Shown: positions 22,669-35,108, numbered from the stretch's first letter. The stretch: 64,000 bases of DNA from Caenorhabditis elegans (GCF_000002985.6 NC_003284.9:13206001-13270000), one strand, 5' to 3'. Numbers and translations: made by a program. The notes: generated by a model not told the origin, from the letters alone.

Positions 22669-25600
22669 TCACATAATGAAATTCCCGCATTTTTTCAAAG
22701 TATTCGGATAAGCGTCGTCCATTTCTTTGACGTATCGATTGTAGGCTCTAAAATTGTAATTTTCATTATCAAAAAAAAATAAATAAATGAAAACTCACCT
22801 TGTTTTCCCGTATTTTTTTGAGTGTGCTATAACTGATTTAGAAAATCCTGTATCATCCAATTTGATTCCTTCGTGAACATTGAACACATGGGAAAGAAGA
22901 TTGAATGTGTAGTTTGCTCGGCATAGACTGTACACCTGAAACATTTTGTTACTACGCTTATTTATTTAAAGACCTGCAACAAACCAAGGACTGCATAACC
23001 TTAATTCTCGCCGGAAAATAATCAGCATTGTATAAATCATTGCGATGAAGAATCACTTGAACTTCCCATAAACTACTCCTAAACATTTTTGTGACTGAAA
23101 TAGACATTGCACAGAAAACTAACGAGTAAGGTATCTCCCAAGTGGTAATTCTGTCAGTATTATTGGAAACAGCAAACCAATGTGAAATATTTGCAATTTT
23201 ATGACCGCTGAAGAAAAACTTGTGGTGGAATTGGAAAACTCTGGAAATTTAAATAAGTTAGACAGAAGAAAAAATTGAAGTATACTTACTTTTTATTTTT
23301 TATTGATTCTTGCAACTGTTTGTGATCTCGGGGTATGGTCGTTTCATTTGTTTCAAATCGTCTGAATACAAACATTTAAATTACACGAAAACTCTCTATA
23401 CTTGGTTGTGTGTTTTTTTTTTGAAACGTGTTTATAGCAATTATATACCAACTAAAAACATAAACAAAATTTGCGAACTTGTCCGTATTTTAGTGGACGT
23501 AAATAAGTTTTTATTGGACTATCACCTTTTGTTGCACATTTTTGTAGTTTATTCGGATTTTTTCGTGAACTGAGTAAGAGTCCGTTCCAGTCAGTAGACT
23601 TACAAATTTGTCCACTTTCGTGCACCAATGGGCATATTAATTTATTGTTTTACTCTGTGCAATGAAGAATGGCAATTCCAATTAAAATAAAACTTTCTGC
23701 CGTTTTGATACTGACGATTTTGCAAAATTGGAGATTTCAGCAAGATTTAATATTTTTAATTAAAAAAAAACGCTATAAAAAACCATGAGAATTTTTCGAA
23801 GTATGGAAACTTTTGGGGCCACTTTTTTAAAATTATACGTATATAGGTACTTAACAAGTTTTATAAGTATAGTTTTAAAATGTTCTACTTTTCCTTCAAA
23901 GCAAATTTTATAGAGTACTAATTAAAGCAGGAGTACGGCAGTAGACGGCCAAGTGAAATTTCAAAAATTTCTTAAAAGTCGTCGATTAAAAAAACAATTT
24001 TTCTTCCAGTTGTTCCAGGTCGACAAATTAAAAAAATTGATGACAAATAGTTTTCACCATTTTTTGAATCGAATAAAAGATTTGAATAACAGACACCACG
24101 GTATTCTATAACACTTACTTTAGAAAAATATTTTTAATAGAAAAATATTTTTAAATTTGGACAATTTTTCTCAGCGTTTCGTACCACTTTTTTTCAGAAT
24201 TTTCAGAATTCTTTTTTTTAATTTTCAGGATTTTTTTTTAGAATAATATTTATAAAATTTACAAGGGAATAACGTTAACGTTAAAGGGTAGCTGAAATCA
24301 GTGGTTACAAAAATCTGTCTAGAGAATCTGCTATGGAGCTGCACATTGCGGAAACTCAATGTTTGAAAATTTCTTGTGTACTGTTGTTGTGATATTTATA
24401 TTCAAAAATGATATATTTTCCACGCGTGAAAAAGTAAAATGCATTTTTCAAAAAAAAATGAACAACAGTACATCCGAAATTATTAGACGCAAAGTCTCAG
24501 CGTTGGGCAGCTTCATGGCAGATTTTCGAGATAGATTATTGTATCTACTGATTTTAGTTATCGTCTATCGTCTTTGTGTTATGAAGAAACATTATTATTG
24601 TTATTATTTATATTATTATTATTACGAGTTTACGGCATTCCCTGGATAGTTAAACATTTAAAAATCCGCTGCCTTAAAATTTACTTTTCATTACATTGAA
24701 GATTCAAAATTCCTTTCGCTGATGGAGCAAATTTTTGGCTCTGATAAAAAAGGTGTAGTTTTATTACTGAATTCTTTTCTAACAACGATAAAAACTACAG
24801 ATGAAATTACACTTTAGTTGCAAACGTTCAACATTTTTACCGTTGCACTAAAAAATGGTAATAAAGAGAGCTAAGTTTTGAACTATATTTTAAGCGATGT
24901 ACTTTTTTATTCAAACCATTAAAACTCAGAAATCTAGAAAACTGTTTGAACTTAATAATCTTTAAAACTAAACAACTTTTCTAGTTATTCCGCTAGACAA
25001 ATTTTCCAAATGTATAGTTTTGTATGGAAAGTTCAAATCGGTATTTTTACTCACCTAACGACCAAAAGATTTTTGCTTGTCCCATCAATAACTTGATTTG
25101 CAATAGGTTTTATTTTCATTGCAAACCCCTCACTCATGACCATATCTCCGTCCGCAATAAAATGAATATCCGATTTGGCCCCTTGACGTGCAATGTTCCT
25201 CATCAAATTACTTGGATACAACTGAAATGGTCCACCCGCTGCTTGCCGATACTTATCACCTGCAAAAATGTAGTTAACTCATTTTATATTTTTGGCCAGT
25301 TTACGATTGTGCAGAAATTCCTTGCATTCACGGTTTGTCGGTGAAATTTTTATTTGAGGGCAGCTTCCCTGAAACGCCGATAAACGGAAGGCAAAGTGGA
25401 CCGTCACCTGAATAGAGAGTATTAGGTGATCAGTGAGCAACTGTTTCTAATCAGTTGACACATTTTTAAAAATCATATTCAGGGTATTTCACAACATATA
25501 CAAAAAAGGACGTTTAAGAAATATGTGCTAATATGAAAAAAAATAGTAAATTCTTTTCAATTTCTCTCCAAAATCTTAAATAGAGAAAACGTTTAAAAAC

Positions 25601-26321
25601 CCAAATTTTAGGATTATTGAATAATGCTCTCATGATAAAAAAAATGGAATCCAAATTTTGCTTCCCATGAATATTTTCAAATTTTGGCAGCTTGACGATC
25701 TATGTACAAAGTTTTGAGAAGAGAAATTATTTTACTGTGTTTTTTATTATTTTTATTATTCAATATTATAGATTTCATTGAAACTTTTATATGTATTAAA
25801 ATATTCCACAAATCACTACAATACCTTTTCACGAAACTTCTCATCACATCTATGAACTTCACTGATATATTCCAAAACTTGTCTCGAGTGAAAGTCAATA
25901 AACAATCCAAATGATATAGGACCATCCCAATTTAATGGTTTTTTCTCTATTGCTTTCATCATTTCCGAAGTTCCATGAACTGCTAATGTCACTGGTTCAA
26001 GACCGTCTTCTCGAAACCTAAAGTTTAGGTTTCGAGAGATTGTAGCAAGAAATGGACACTTACATGTTTGTCGCTTCCAAAAAGTTGTAGCCAACACAGT
26101 ATTCATCATTTTGCATTTCTGTGTCAATAAAACCATTTTCTAGTGATATTTTTCCATGTTTATCAAAAATAGTCTTGAGATTGTAGTTTCTCTGTAATTT
26201 GTTTTAATAAACGTCTCGAAGTATTTTTAACACTTACTTCTGAAAAACCAAAAATATAGAGGCAAATTGCAAATATTGAGAGAAAAATCCAGAATCGTGT
26301 TCGAGCGTGTGGGCGAATCAT
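22669..26321 (-). CDS. GT49 (LARGE/B4GAT1-like) glycosyltransferase
   Basis: Type II Golgi membrane glycosyltransferase. Ten exons from high to low: 26238-26321, 26064-26191, 25825-26017, 25305-25407, 25055-25259, 23290-23361, 23124-23240, 22985-23078, 22799-22935 and 22669-22747, giving 403 residues. A short basic N terminus is followed by a signal anchor (FWIFLSIFAICLYIFGF). The lumenal domain has PVTLAVHGTSEMM, LNWDGPISFGLF and EVHRCDEKF, all typical of GT49. Next come ARQGAKSDIHFIADGDMVMS with the metal-binding DGD near residue 206, then LHRNDLYNADYFPARIK and RANYTFNLLSHVFNVHEG. GT49 enzymes transfer glucuronic acid onto O-linked glycans. The acceptor here is unknown, and worms have many such paralogues. 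Intron 5 (about 1.7 kb, 23362-25054) is unusually long and holds no gene I can support. I do not know a gene name. Confidence 0.88.
26009..26037. repeat. Perfect 14-bp palindrome across a splice acceptor
   Basis: TCTCGAAACCTAAA at 26009-26022, one G, then its exact reverse complement at 26024-26037. The acceptor of GT49 exon 3 (exon edge at 26017) lies inside the left arm, and the 46-nt intron contains the right arm. A hairpin in the pre-mRNA would sequester the 3' splice site. Confidence 0.85.
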
Positions 26322-28277
26322 TGTGTGTCAAATATACCGATCATAAATTTGATTCTTAAAAATTTATCAATGAGATCAAATTGTATTTGACGTACCTCTA
26401 AAAACTGATAAGGATACTATAGATATGGTTAGGGCGGAAATTTTTTTTTTCATTTCTGAATGATCAGAACACACAAGTAGTAACAATAAAGTACCAATGT
26501 TTTCTCTATCAAAATTGCAATACCTATCAAACTTTACAGGATTTAAACATAATTTTTTTACTCGCTGTGGGATCTTTTATAGATTGAATGTTTAATTATG
26601 GGTTTACACAAAGAAAAATCCTAAAAAGTTTGTAACAATGAAACAAATTTACTCAAATACATGATATTAGAAACATTTAACCGAACGAGCGAAAAGTTCT
26701 TAGTTCATCAAATAGTTTATGGCTATTATAGAATGCTGAAAAAATACAGTAATACTACAGAAATTTAATAATAAAAATATAATATGTTTTAAAAACAAAG
26801 TAAAAAAAGTAGAAATACTGACTTTGACCTGGCAAACTTGACAAAAAGCACTATACAGCTAGTGGTGTTTTTATTCTATTTGCCAACAGAACACAGTCGC
26901 ATTTCCTGATAAATCCTTTCAAACATACATTGAATAGCCCAGAAATTGTCTAGAAATTGTATTTCCATATCAAAAAAGCATAAGTGTTCGGAAATCAAAC
27001 GAAGCTTACAATTTTATTTGGAAAACATTGCATATGTCTTGGTCGTTTGATACCACAATTGACAGTTGCTCCTCAGATTGGAAATTGTTAATTTATTTCT
27101 GGGAAGGATACTTTTTTTTAAAGTCATACTTATTACTAAAAATCTTGTAACTTGAACAAGTTGACGTTGAACAAAAAAACTGATAAAGGTGGGCTCAATG
27201 GAAATTAAGAAATCTCAATCATTAAAAAAATTGATCTCAAGTATATGTTTCGCTATTTGTGGTCAAAACATACGATGTTTTTTCTGAAAAGAAGGTATGC
27301 TTCTAAACATGTTGCAAATGTTTAAACACCTCAGAATTTTAAAGTGGATCTTTTTCAAAAGTTTCACATGACCTTGACTCCTCATTCATTTAAAACATTT
27401 AACTTTCCAAAACAGCAAGAAAAACGTTTAAATTGTTTAAAAAACTATTGTTTTGTAAAATACATGTCCAAAAATTTGAAAACAGAAATAATTATAGACA
27501 TTCCTTCCAAACCCTGAAAAGTGCATTGGCAATTCCCAGCTAATATAAGAAATGTCCAACTTGTTTACCGATAAAAATCAAAAATTGACAAAGAAATTGA
27601 ACACGAAAGTGGATTTAAATTCGTCAAAGCTCGATTCAAAACAAACTGATCATTGAAAATTAAAAGGCAGCGTTATAAAAAATGACATTTATTTCAAAAT
27701 ATTAGACCAACCGCTGAAAAGTTTTGAGCTGGAAGTGTACTAAAATTGTTATTAATGATACAAGAAACTATTTCATCATTTAATTTATAAACGAGAATCA
27801 GAAACTAGTTAATTGCCTAAAATGTATCAGCGACAAAGCTATATATTGAAAACCGAAAAAATGTTATAGATGAAATCAACTTGTTCCGTTACTATATCTT
27901 AGTTTCAGCCGAGGCTTAGTTTCGAAGCCTGCTTGCCGGTTCTCTAGAATCATTTCTTAAAAGCTGAAAAAGAAAACTGACGACTTCCGATTGAGAAACC
28001 AAAGAGACAAGGTTCTATTGTTGAAAATTTTGAATAGACTGTTCACATAGTGTGACTCATTTTTTATATTGGACTGTAAAAATAGGAACATTGAATTCGC
28101 AAAAAAAAGTTTATTGACAAAAGTCGATTATTAATCAAAAGTTAACACACGTTGAACGCCACAATTCAAAATTAATACTCATTCTTATAATTATGAAAAC
28201 AGGGAGATCGCAGGAAAAAGACAACGAATTAGATGGTAAGTCAACAGGGATTTCGAAAACTGATCGTAAAAAATTGA
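26322..28277. other. Intergenic, no gene seen
   Basis: About 2 kb of strongly AT-rich sequence with many stops in all frames. No coding exon, tRNA or clear repeat was seen. Confidence 0.55.
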
Positions 28278-28957
28278 TTACTCTTTAGCCACTTTCTTTC
28301 CTTTTGATTTTTTCTTCTTGTGACCGGTTTCCACATTGACTTTCTCTTCAGCACTACTGGGTTTTGGAACTATTATCACTCTGGTCTCTTTTCTCACATT
28401 CCAGCGTTTGTCTTGCTCTTCGTTCTTGATTATTTGATAAGCTGGTTGAGGAAGCTCTTTGGTACAGCCTGGTGAGCATTCACATTTTGCAAGTCCACCC
28501 GTTGGAATCGCGATATCTTCTGGCTGTGGTGCATCCGGAAAGACGTCGACGTGGGGCTTGATGGAAGCGTACTGAAAATTTATACGTTTGTTAATGTTTA
28601 TGTTCAAACACCACTTGAGCATTTTTATTTTAATCAATATTAACTCACCATTAAATCCACCATCTTTTTTAATTCGGGACTCAATTTGTTGTGCTCTTCA
28701 AGAACTGCCTTCTGCCGCATTTCTTCCTCCTCCTTCAATTTTTTCTCTTCTTCTTTTCTTTTTATGGCGTTAACATAGATACTGGCAGAAGCTGCCATTG
28801 CTGCGGCAAGCATCTTTTCAGCCAATTCAACTTTGTTACCGTTGCGCCCCGAAGATCGTACAACTAGGTCCATCGCAATTTTGCTGGCTACTGCGGCTTC
28901 CTGGATGAGTTGGTTGCTGGATTCCTCATCTTCAACAAAAACAGAAAACGAAGACAT
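28278..28957 (-). CDS. Unnamed Cys/Pro-module protein, family member A
   Basis: Family unknown to me. Two exons, 28649-28957 and 28278-28571, giving 200 residues. Exon 1 follows a GTTTCAG acceptor and encodes an Ala-rich helical stretch, then a Lys/Glu coiled-coil-like segment (AIKRKEEEKKLKEEEEMRQK), ending KKMVDLM. Exon 2 starts exactly at Tyr and carries the shared module: H-x-DVFP, then IAIPTGGLAKCECSPGCTKE and LPQPAYQII. It ends in a Lys-rich tail (HKKKKSKGKKVAKE) that looks nuclear-localising. The same exon junction (M|Y, phase 0) precedes the module in the genes at 31.4 and 32.8 kb. The CxCxxxC spacing plus the His could bind a metal, which is inference. Opposite strand to its paralogues. 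Confidence 0.8.
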
Positions 28958-31418
28958 TTGTGTTGGTGTGAAGAGTATCTGAAACAAAATAAAATAGATC
29001 GATGAAATACCAAAAAGAGTTGATAGAATTTTCCACGTAAAAAATGAGCATTCAAGAAGAGAGGAATAAGCAAAAGCAACACTGCTGGCACTGGCTCAAG
29101 ATCCACGTGTCAAACAAAACAAAACAAAACAAAACTGGAGTAATGCATTACCCGGTCTGTATACCTCTATCCCAATAGGTAAGTGGGCGTGGTACGCGAT
29201 CATCTATAAATGGGAAGGACCAACATTTACAGCGATGAACTGGAGATGAGGGACTCTTAAAGTGGATACCTGACGTAGATACTGTAAAATAGTGCAGATA
29301 TTGATTGGTTTTTGAACGTGACATCATTGCAACTACAACCTACTTTCCAGGCTTAAAAAAAAAAAAAAAAAAATAATAATAAAAAAAAAAAAAAAAAAAA
29401 AAATTGATACAATGTGCATAAAATTTAAATTTCAATGCAGTGTCAAGTCGTTTCAAAAAGGATAGCACTTTCCAAAAAGTGCCTTTCAGTGTAAGTTTAC
29501 TGTTACTTTAAAGGAAAACATGTACTGGAAATACTTTCCAGATAATTTTCTTTAACTTTCGATTTCACCTTAAACAAAAATTGAAAATTTTAATGAAAAC
29601 GTACATTTTACAAAGTTCAAAAATGCAAGACAAGAAATATCCAAAAAATATAACTCTGTGAAAATTTTTAATTTGATATAGCATGCCCAAATATCAGATC
29701 AGTGCCCGAAAATTGTTCTGGTTAAACTTTTGATTAGAAATAGAGTACTAGAAAAATATCCATGTTCTACTCGGAAAAACGCGTATAAAACCTAATAAAT
29801 TTGTGCACAAAAGCTGTTCAATCCCTTCTTTATATTCACTGAAAATTTGCAGCACGAGATTGTTCTCAGACTTGCACTCCTAACTGTTTTTCTGATGGGT
29901 GTTCGATTTTTACCGTGAATTAAATTTAGAAATAAACGGGTATGTAGTGGAAGATGGCAACTGAAAAACCTGGTGGCACCTGGGTTTTGAGTTAAATTCA
30001 TTTTCTGCAATATATGTACATTCAGCCTCTGAAAACTCATCCCAAACAATAAATATATGCCTTTCTCGTTTTTAGTGACGTCATGTTTGCCATAGGGCGA
30101 TTTCATCCAGTGTTCCAAGGTTGCCGTGCAAATCGATATTCATCCTGTTTTACAGCCACGTGGCGATGTTGCACTACGCAAAACGGCGCGCAAATGTACC
30201 AAGTGACGACGTGTTTTCCCTCATTCACATTTTCTTTGTTTGCCGTTTGCCTGTTTTTTCTCTTTATCCTCTTGCTCGCTGAATCAATTTTTTTAAAATA
30301 AAAATTTATGTTCTAAAGAAATATTGATATTACCGATGTAATTCATCAATTTTTTCTTCTTCCTTCCCCTAGATTTGACTTGCTCTCAGATTTATTCTGA
30401 ACATTGTTGAAACATTTTGTCTCTCTTTAAAATAACCTGAACTCCAACTTGTTTTTTTTCTCTAACAGGGCAAAACGGCAGTTTCAAGCAGCCTCAAATT
30501 ATGTCGTATTAAGAACCTAACTCATAATCTCCTCTATTCCTATTTAGCAAATGAAACTAGGTACATAATATTTCTCTGTTTTATTTAACGGCCCACAAAA
30601 CGGGACAAAAATCAAAATAAAAAACTGTCGGGTTGATTACGTCTTCAGATATGCGCGCAAGATATTTTCTCTAAATTTAGGGTTCCGGAAAAATGGTAGA
30701 ATCAGGGGATTATGGCATCGGGGGCAGTCAAAATTTGAGCAAAAACTCCAATTTCTGACATTTTTCCGCAATGCAGAATTGACAAAGAATATTCCGCGTA
30801 GGTTATTAGAGTCAGATTTGATGCGTCTGTTGTTCTGTATTATTAAAAATGGGCGCGGTCTATTTCCGACAATTTTACGTTCAGTAATTAAAATTCAACA
30901 CCTACTACTAACTTTATCACAAAAATCTAACCGGTTCCTTAAATTTTTTCTACGTGTTCCTTCTATTCTTCTTTACTTACTCCATAAATCATACGGCAAA
31001 AAGCTACACTTGTTTTCTCATCAATGAGGCAACCGTTTTTTGTAATTACTGATATTCTGCTCATCGCTTCGCCCGTCAAATTTTTTCCCGTCCGGGCGAT
31101 CACAGTCGCGCCCTATTGCAATCTTGGAGAGTGGAGAAGACGTTGTGTGTAGAGTGCGCAGAGAAAGAGAGCAAATCGAAGATAGCGTGCGAATAAGGGA
31201 GACGCAAAGAAATTTCACTGTTGAACTTGCATTCCTCGAGAAAAATTAAATTCCATTCTCTCAATGTTCCACGTTGAGTTTCTTTGACTACAGTTTTTGA
31301 TCAGTTAATTTTATTTCTGTGCCAAAAACTCTTTCGCATTTTTTCCGATTTTCGCTTTTTAAGTTTTTGATCGATCAACTTTAATAATCAAGTTTTTTTA
31401 CAGAACCGGAAAACAACA
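28958..31418. other. Intergenic between family members A and B
   Basis: Contains a long A-tract interrupted by TAATAAT (about 29349-29402). A GC-richer block at 30080-30210 and another at 31020-31210 with GAGACGCAAAG, a GAGACGCAG-like element, look like promoter DNA for the gene starting at 31419. No coding exon is supported. Confidence 0.5.
29349..29402. repeat. Compound poly-A tract
   Basis: Roughly 20 A, then TAATAAT, then about 23 A. Simple-sequence DNA, possibly the tail of an old retroposed copy, but no adjacent retroelement is visible. Confidence 0.8.
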
Positions 31419-32364
31419 ATGATGAATGGTGAAAGTGAACGCAAATTACACGAACTCCCAACCGAAGGTCGAATTGAACGCCGAGTTACTGAAGCTGCAG
31501 ACGAAGGAATCGCCGCTTTCGAGAAAAGAATGTACTATATGCTGGACAAAAGACCACACGGTGAAATTCCCACCAGACTTCTTCTTTGGCGCTTTGGAAT
31601 TATCGATGGATATAGTAGCTTGAATGAACACATGAGAGATATCAAAATCAGAGTGATCGAAAAGTGCGGACAATACCCTTGGGACTTTGATAAGCTCGTT
31701 TACGATAAAATCCGCAAGAAGGTAAGTTGTTAACACTATTTTACAAAAGCTAAAATACAGTAGAGATAGTTTGAAATATAATTTCCGAATAACTAGAAAC
31801 CAATTTGCAGTTCTTCGAAGGAGTGATTCCCATTTTCTATAAAATTGCGCGTTTTGCTGACATGCAACGCAATGATGGAATACCGATGGAATATGAGGAG
31901 GAGGACCCTATTGGAACAGGACTTGAATATTCTGAAAGAGCGGAAGGCGAATTCATCGAGCTCTACAACACTTGGTTTTTCCATGAAGATGTGGATGGTC
32001 AGCAACCAGGAAGAGAAGATTTCGACCCCGCTGCCGAACAGGAAAACTCGGAAGATCCTGAAGTTGTTGAACCGAAGAGTGTCGATCGCAATCTCGCGCT
32101 GTTCTTGGGCGAGATGGTTAGTACTTATTCGAAAAGTTGTATTTAATTTGTACTTATAATTTTCAGTATCTGACGATGCAGCCTCATACAGACGTCTACC
32201 CACCGGCTCCAAAGCCTGGAGACATTGTGATTCCAATTGGAGGTCTTGCCAAGTGCGAGTGCTCACCGGGTTGCACAAGAGAGCTTCCACAGCCAGCGTA
32301 CCGTATCATCGACGAAGCTGAACGTCGTTGGTTCCCAAAGGACAACAACAAGCTCCGCAAGTGA
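31419..32364 (+). CDS. Unnamed Cys/Pro-module protein, family member B
   Basis: Three exons, 31419-31721, 31811-32116 and 32167-32364, giving 268 residues, the longest of the family. The ATG lies about 15 nt after a TTTTTTACAG acceptor, and a second Met follows immediately. Exon 1 encodes a charged N-terminal domain (IAAFEKRMYYML; then IRVIEKCGQYPWDFDKLVYD, KIRKK). Exon 2 is acidic (YNTWFFHEDVDG). Exon 3 begins at Tyr after Met and holds the shared module: HTDVYP, IVIPIGGLAKCECSPGCTRE, LPQPAYRII. No domain I can name. The N-terminal domain resembles the whole of the small gene at 34.6 kb. Upstream DNA contains a GAGACGCAAAG element at about 31199-31209. Confidence 0.85.
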
Positions 32365-32843
32365 TGGGACATAATTGATTACCGTTTTATTTTTATTTAT
32401 TTGTTTTCTTGCCACCCGAACACGGTTTTAGTTTTATATACGAATGATCTTGTAAAAAATGCTGCCAATATCTTGGAGATCTTTGAACGCTTCGTTGCAC
32501 TCAATTTTTATTGAGCGGTGTATGCTTATTGTAAAGTTTCCCTTTCCTGCCAACTGTGCACGAGGACCATGCCAAGTGTGCGCGTGCGTATGCGTTGCGG
32601 TCCACCGTCTCTTATTCTTCGCCAAACTATCCAGCCGACAAAGAATCGATATGCAAACAGCCCTTGTCGGCTATCAACACGAACAATGCCACGATGTTAT
32701 TACATTTAGATGCATGCGGTGCTCTTTTGAAATAGTCACTTCATGATTCTATCACTAATTTAGTTTTTTTTCAATTGTTAATTTAACAGTTTTGTTTGTC
32801 ACACAGTTTATATCATTTCCAGATACCTCAGAAAGCTGCTCGA
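32365..32843. other. Intergenic between members B and C
   Basis: Short spacer with a GC-richer patch at 32540-32680. The patch has open frames but no splice or start context that I trust. Confidence 0.4.
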
Positions 32844-33948
32844 ATGTCAAAGTGCCCACAAGTTTCATCACTGGATCTAGAACTGACCACGAAGAAGGTT
32901 GAAAAAGTAGGTTGAAGGGAATGAACAATATTGTTTTAAAATATTGTTTAAAAAACTAGGTTTTTACAAAAAGATTTCAACCAAGTTATTAATAAGCCAT
33001 CAGATCTTGAGTGCCTAAAGTTCCGGCGCGCAAACATCACTTAACGGAGGGAACTGACTAGTCTCTCCACGCCGCATGCTCTTTCGCTGCAAATATTTTG
33101 TAGACGTTCTCATGAAATGATGGTTGCTTAATATTCAATTTTATTCAAAAATTGCACAATCTAACTTTAGACGTTTTGTTTCATTGATTGTAGAGGATGT
33201 TATCCCCTCTTGTTTTACTTCTGGAAAGTAAATTTCTGATGGAGCAAATATTTGAAGTCTTTCCTAGAATTCTAAAATACTAAATATTAACTTTCAAAAA
33301 TGTGTAATGTGTTTTAGTATATTTAGACGACAGCTTTAGACGACAGTTTCAACTGTAGTGAATTTTACCACAGTGTATATTACTGTCATGATGTAGAGAA
33401 ACATTTTGCATGTATTTTGTCACATGAAAATTCTACGACGCACTGTAATAGATAAGTACACGTCTTAAATAACAGTATGTATATGTATGTATTTTGCCAA
33501 AAACGAAATTTTCAAATTGAAATTCTGAGCAACATTATCAGGCTTGAAATTTCCTTAAACATTTTCTCTCTGAAATAAATATTATTGCAGTGCCCGACCA
33601 ACAACTCCGATTCTTTCGAGCAGACAGACGAGCCGCCGGTGCAAATGAGTGCAAAGCTGCGTGCTCTTGTTGAAAAAATGGTACGTTTATTGTTGGTCTA
33701 TCACATTTTTGTTTCACTTTCACAAAGAAATCTTTCAGTACTCCACTCAAGAAGAACACACGGATGTCTTCCCAGCGTCACCCAAAAAAGGAGAGATCGT
33801 TATCCCAACGGGAGGGCTTGCCAAATGCGTCTGTTCGCCAAACTGCAAAAAGGAGCTCCCACAACCGGCGTATCTCATTATTACAGAACATGATAACAAT
33901 CAGTGGATGCATTTGAAGAATAAAAATGCGAAAAAAGTTTACCATTAG
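32844..33948 (+). CDS. Unnamed Cys/Pro-module protein, family member C
   Basis: Three exons, 32844-32906, 33591-33680 and 33739-33948, giving 120 residues. The ATG follows a TTTCCAG acceptor by about 20 nt. The first two exons encode a short polar lead ending MSAKLRALVEKM. The third exon begins at Tyr and encodes HTDVFP, GEIVIPTGGLAKCVCSPNCK, then KELPQPAYLII and a basic end. This is close to the minimal form of the family: little more than the module plus a short helix-like lead that resembles the end of exon 1 of member A. Intron 1 is 684 nt, large for this gene size. An AATAAA at 34055-34060 fits the 3' end. Confidence 0.82.
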
Positions 33949-34622
33949 ATGCTATTGTCCTTTGCCCTATTCATTATTTCCTTTTATTCACGGGGTTTTC
34001 AAAAATGACTTGAATGTTTGGTTTTACACTCTGAAACTTAATTTTGAACGCATAAATAAAGTATTTTGAATTAAAAATTTTTTATTACATTATTGTATCG
34101 GATAAATGAATGTAACAATCAATAATATTACTTTTTCAACAAAAACTTTAAAAAAGCTGATCTAAAATTTCAAGTGTTCGAGCTTTAGATATGAATTCTC
34201 ACTTGATTCATTCAGACAAACTTAGAAAACGTTTTCCTCTTTGTGCTTAGAAGTGGCTTTTTTGAACTTTGAAAAATTTTTTTTTTTTAAGCGAAGTGTA
34301 GGGTTTTAACTTAATATATTGCTCAGAACAAATAAACCGCTGAAAATGTGTTAACATTATTTTTTTTATATATTGGCTTCGTTTTATTTTTGATTATATC
34401 ACGCTTTGTGCTATATAGCATTCTTGCTTCCATTAATCGTAAATGTAATAAATTCAAATTGATTCAAGTATATAGATTCTGGAAGTGTATAAAACGTACT
34501 GAAAAGAAAAACGGCGTGTGACTATCACAAGATTTATAACAAGAGCTAAATGTACTTCCTTTGATTTGTTGTATTCTTCTCAATTGTTCGAAAACCCATT
34601 ACTGATTATTATAATTACAGAC

Positions 34623-34916
34623 ATGAAAATGACAAACTCTCCAATTGAAAGAGAAACCTCAACGGCTATGAACACAAGTTCAAATAAGGGAGTCATCAGC
34701 TTCAAAAACAAAATGCACCGAGTTCTTCTTGCAGAAAGGAAAAAAGACAATCCGGTTGCTGACTATTCCAATCAACTTTGGTATTCCGAATCAAGAAAAT
34801 CACGGAACATTATCGAGAAGTTAATTGAACACCATCACGCGGAACTTCTAAAAAATATGGAAAACTACCCAATGGACTGTTTCAGAACAAAGCAAATGAA
34901 ACTAAGAAAGCAGTAA
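34623..34916 (+). CDS. Small gene related to member B's N-terminal domain
   Basis: Single exon, 97 residues, with ATG two bases after an AATTACAG acceptor. The open frame extends upstream to 34518, but that part is intron-like. The protein has FKNKMHRVLLAERKK, a polar middle, and MENYPMDCFRTKQMKLRKQ at the end. This matches the layout of member B exon 1 (FEKRMYYMLDKRP ... CGQYPWDFDKLVYDKIRKK): same order, similar spacing and the N/Q-YP-x-D core. The Cys/Pro module is absent. It could be a truncated duplicate, or an independent gene for the N-terminal domain alone. Confidence 0.65.
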   Translation: MKMTNSPIERETSTAMNTSSNKGVISFKNKMHRVLLAERKKDNPVADYSNQLWYSESRKSRNIIEKLIEHHHAELLKNMENYPMDCFRTKQMKLRKQ

Positions 34917-35108
34917 ATATTTGATGTATTTTACTTGATGATTTTCAAAGGATACATGCGCCGTTAAGTTTTGCTGAAACGTGTTCTAGAAGGATGCCAA
35001 AGCTGAATGCGGAAACAACAACAATTAGTCATCTGACATTTCTTTCATAAAATCATAAATCATCTAATCGCACAAATACACACAAATAGGACCAAATTTT
35101 GCTATCTT

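Noticed and set aside
23310-24649. Plus-strand frames inside GT49 intron 5 and its flank
   Set aside because: Hydrophobic AT-driven frames; the first overlaps a GT49 exon in antisense and the second has no exon signals.
30083-30301. 72-codon plus-strand frame in a GC-richer block
   Set aside because: Ends in a Phe/Leu low-complexity run; better explained as promoter-like DNA.
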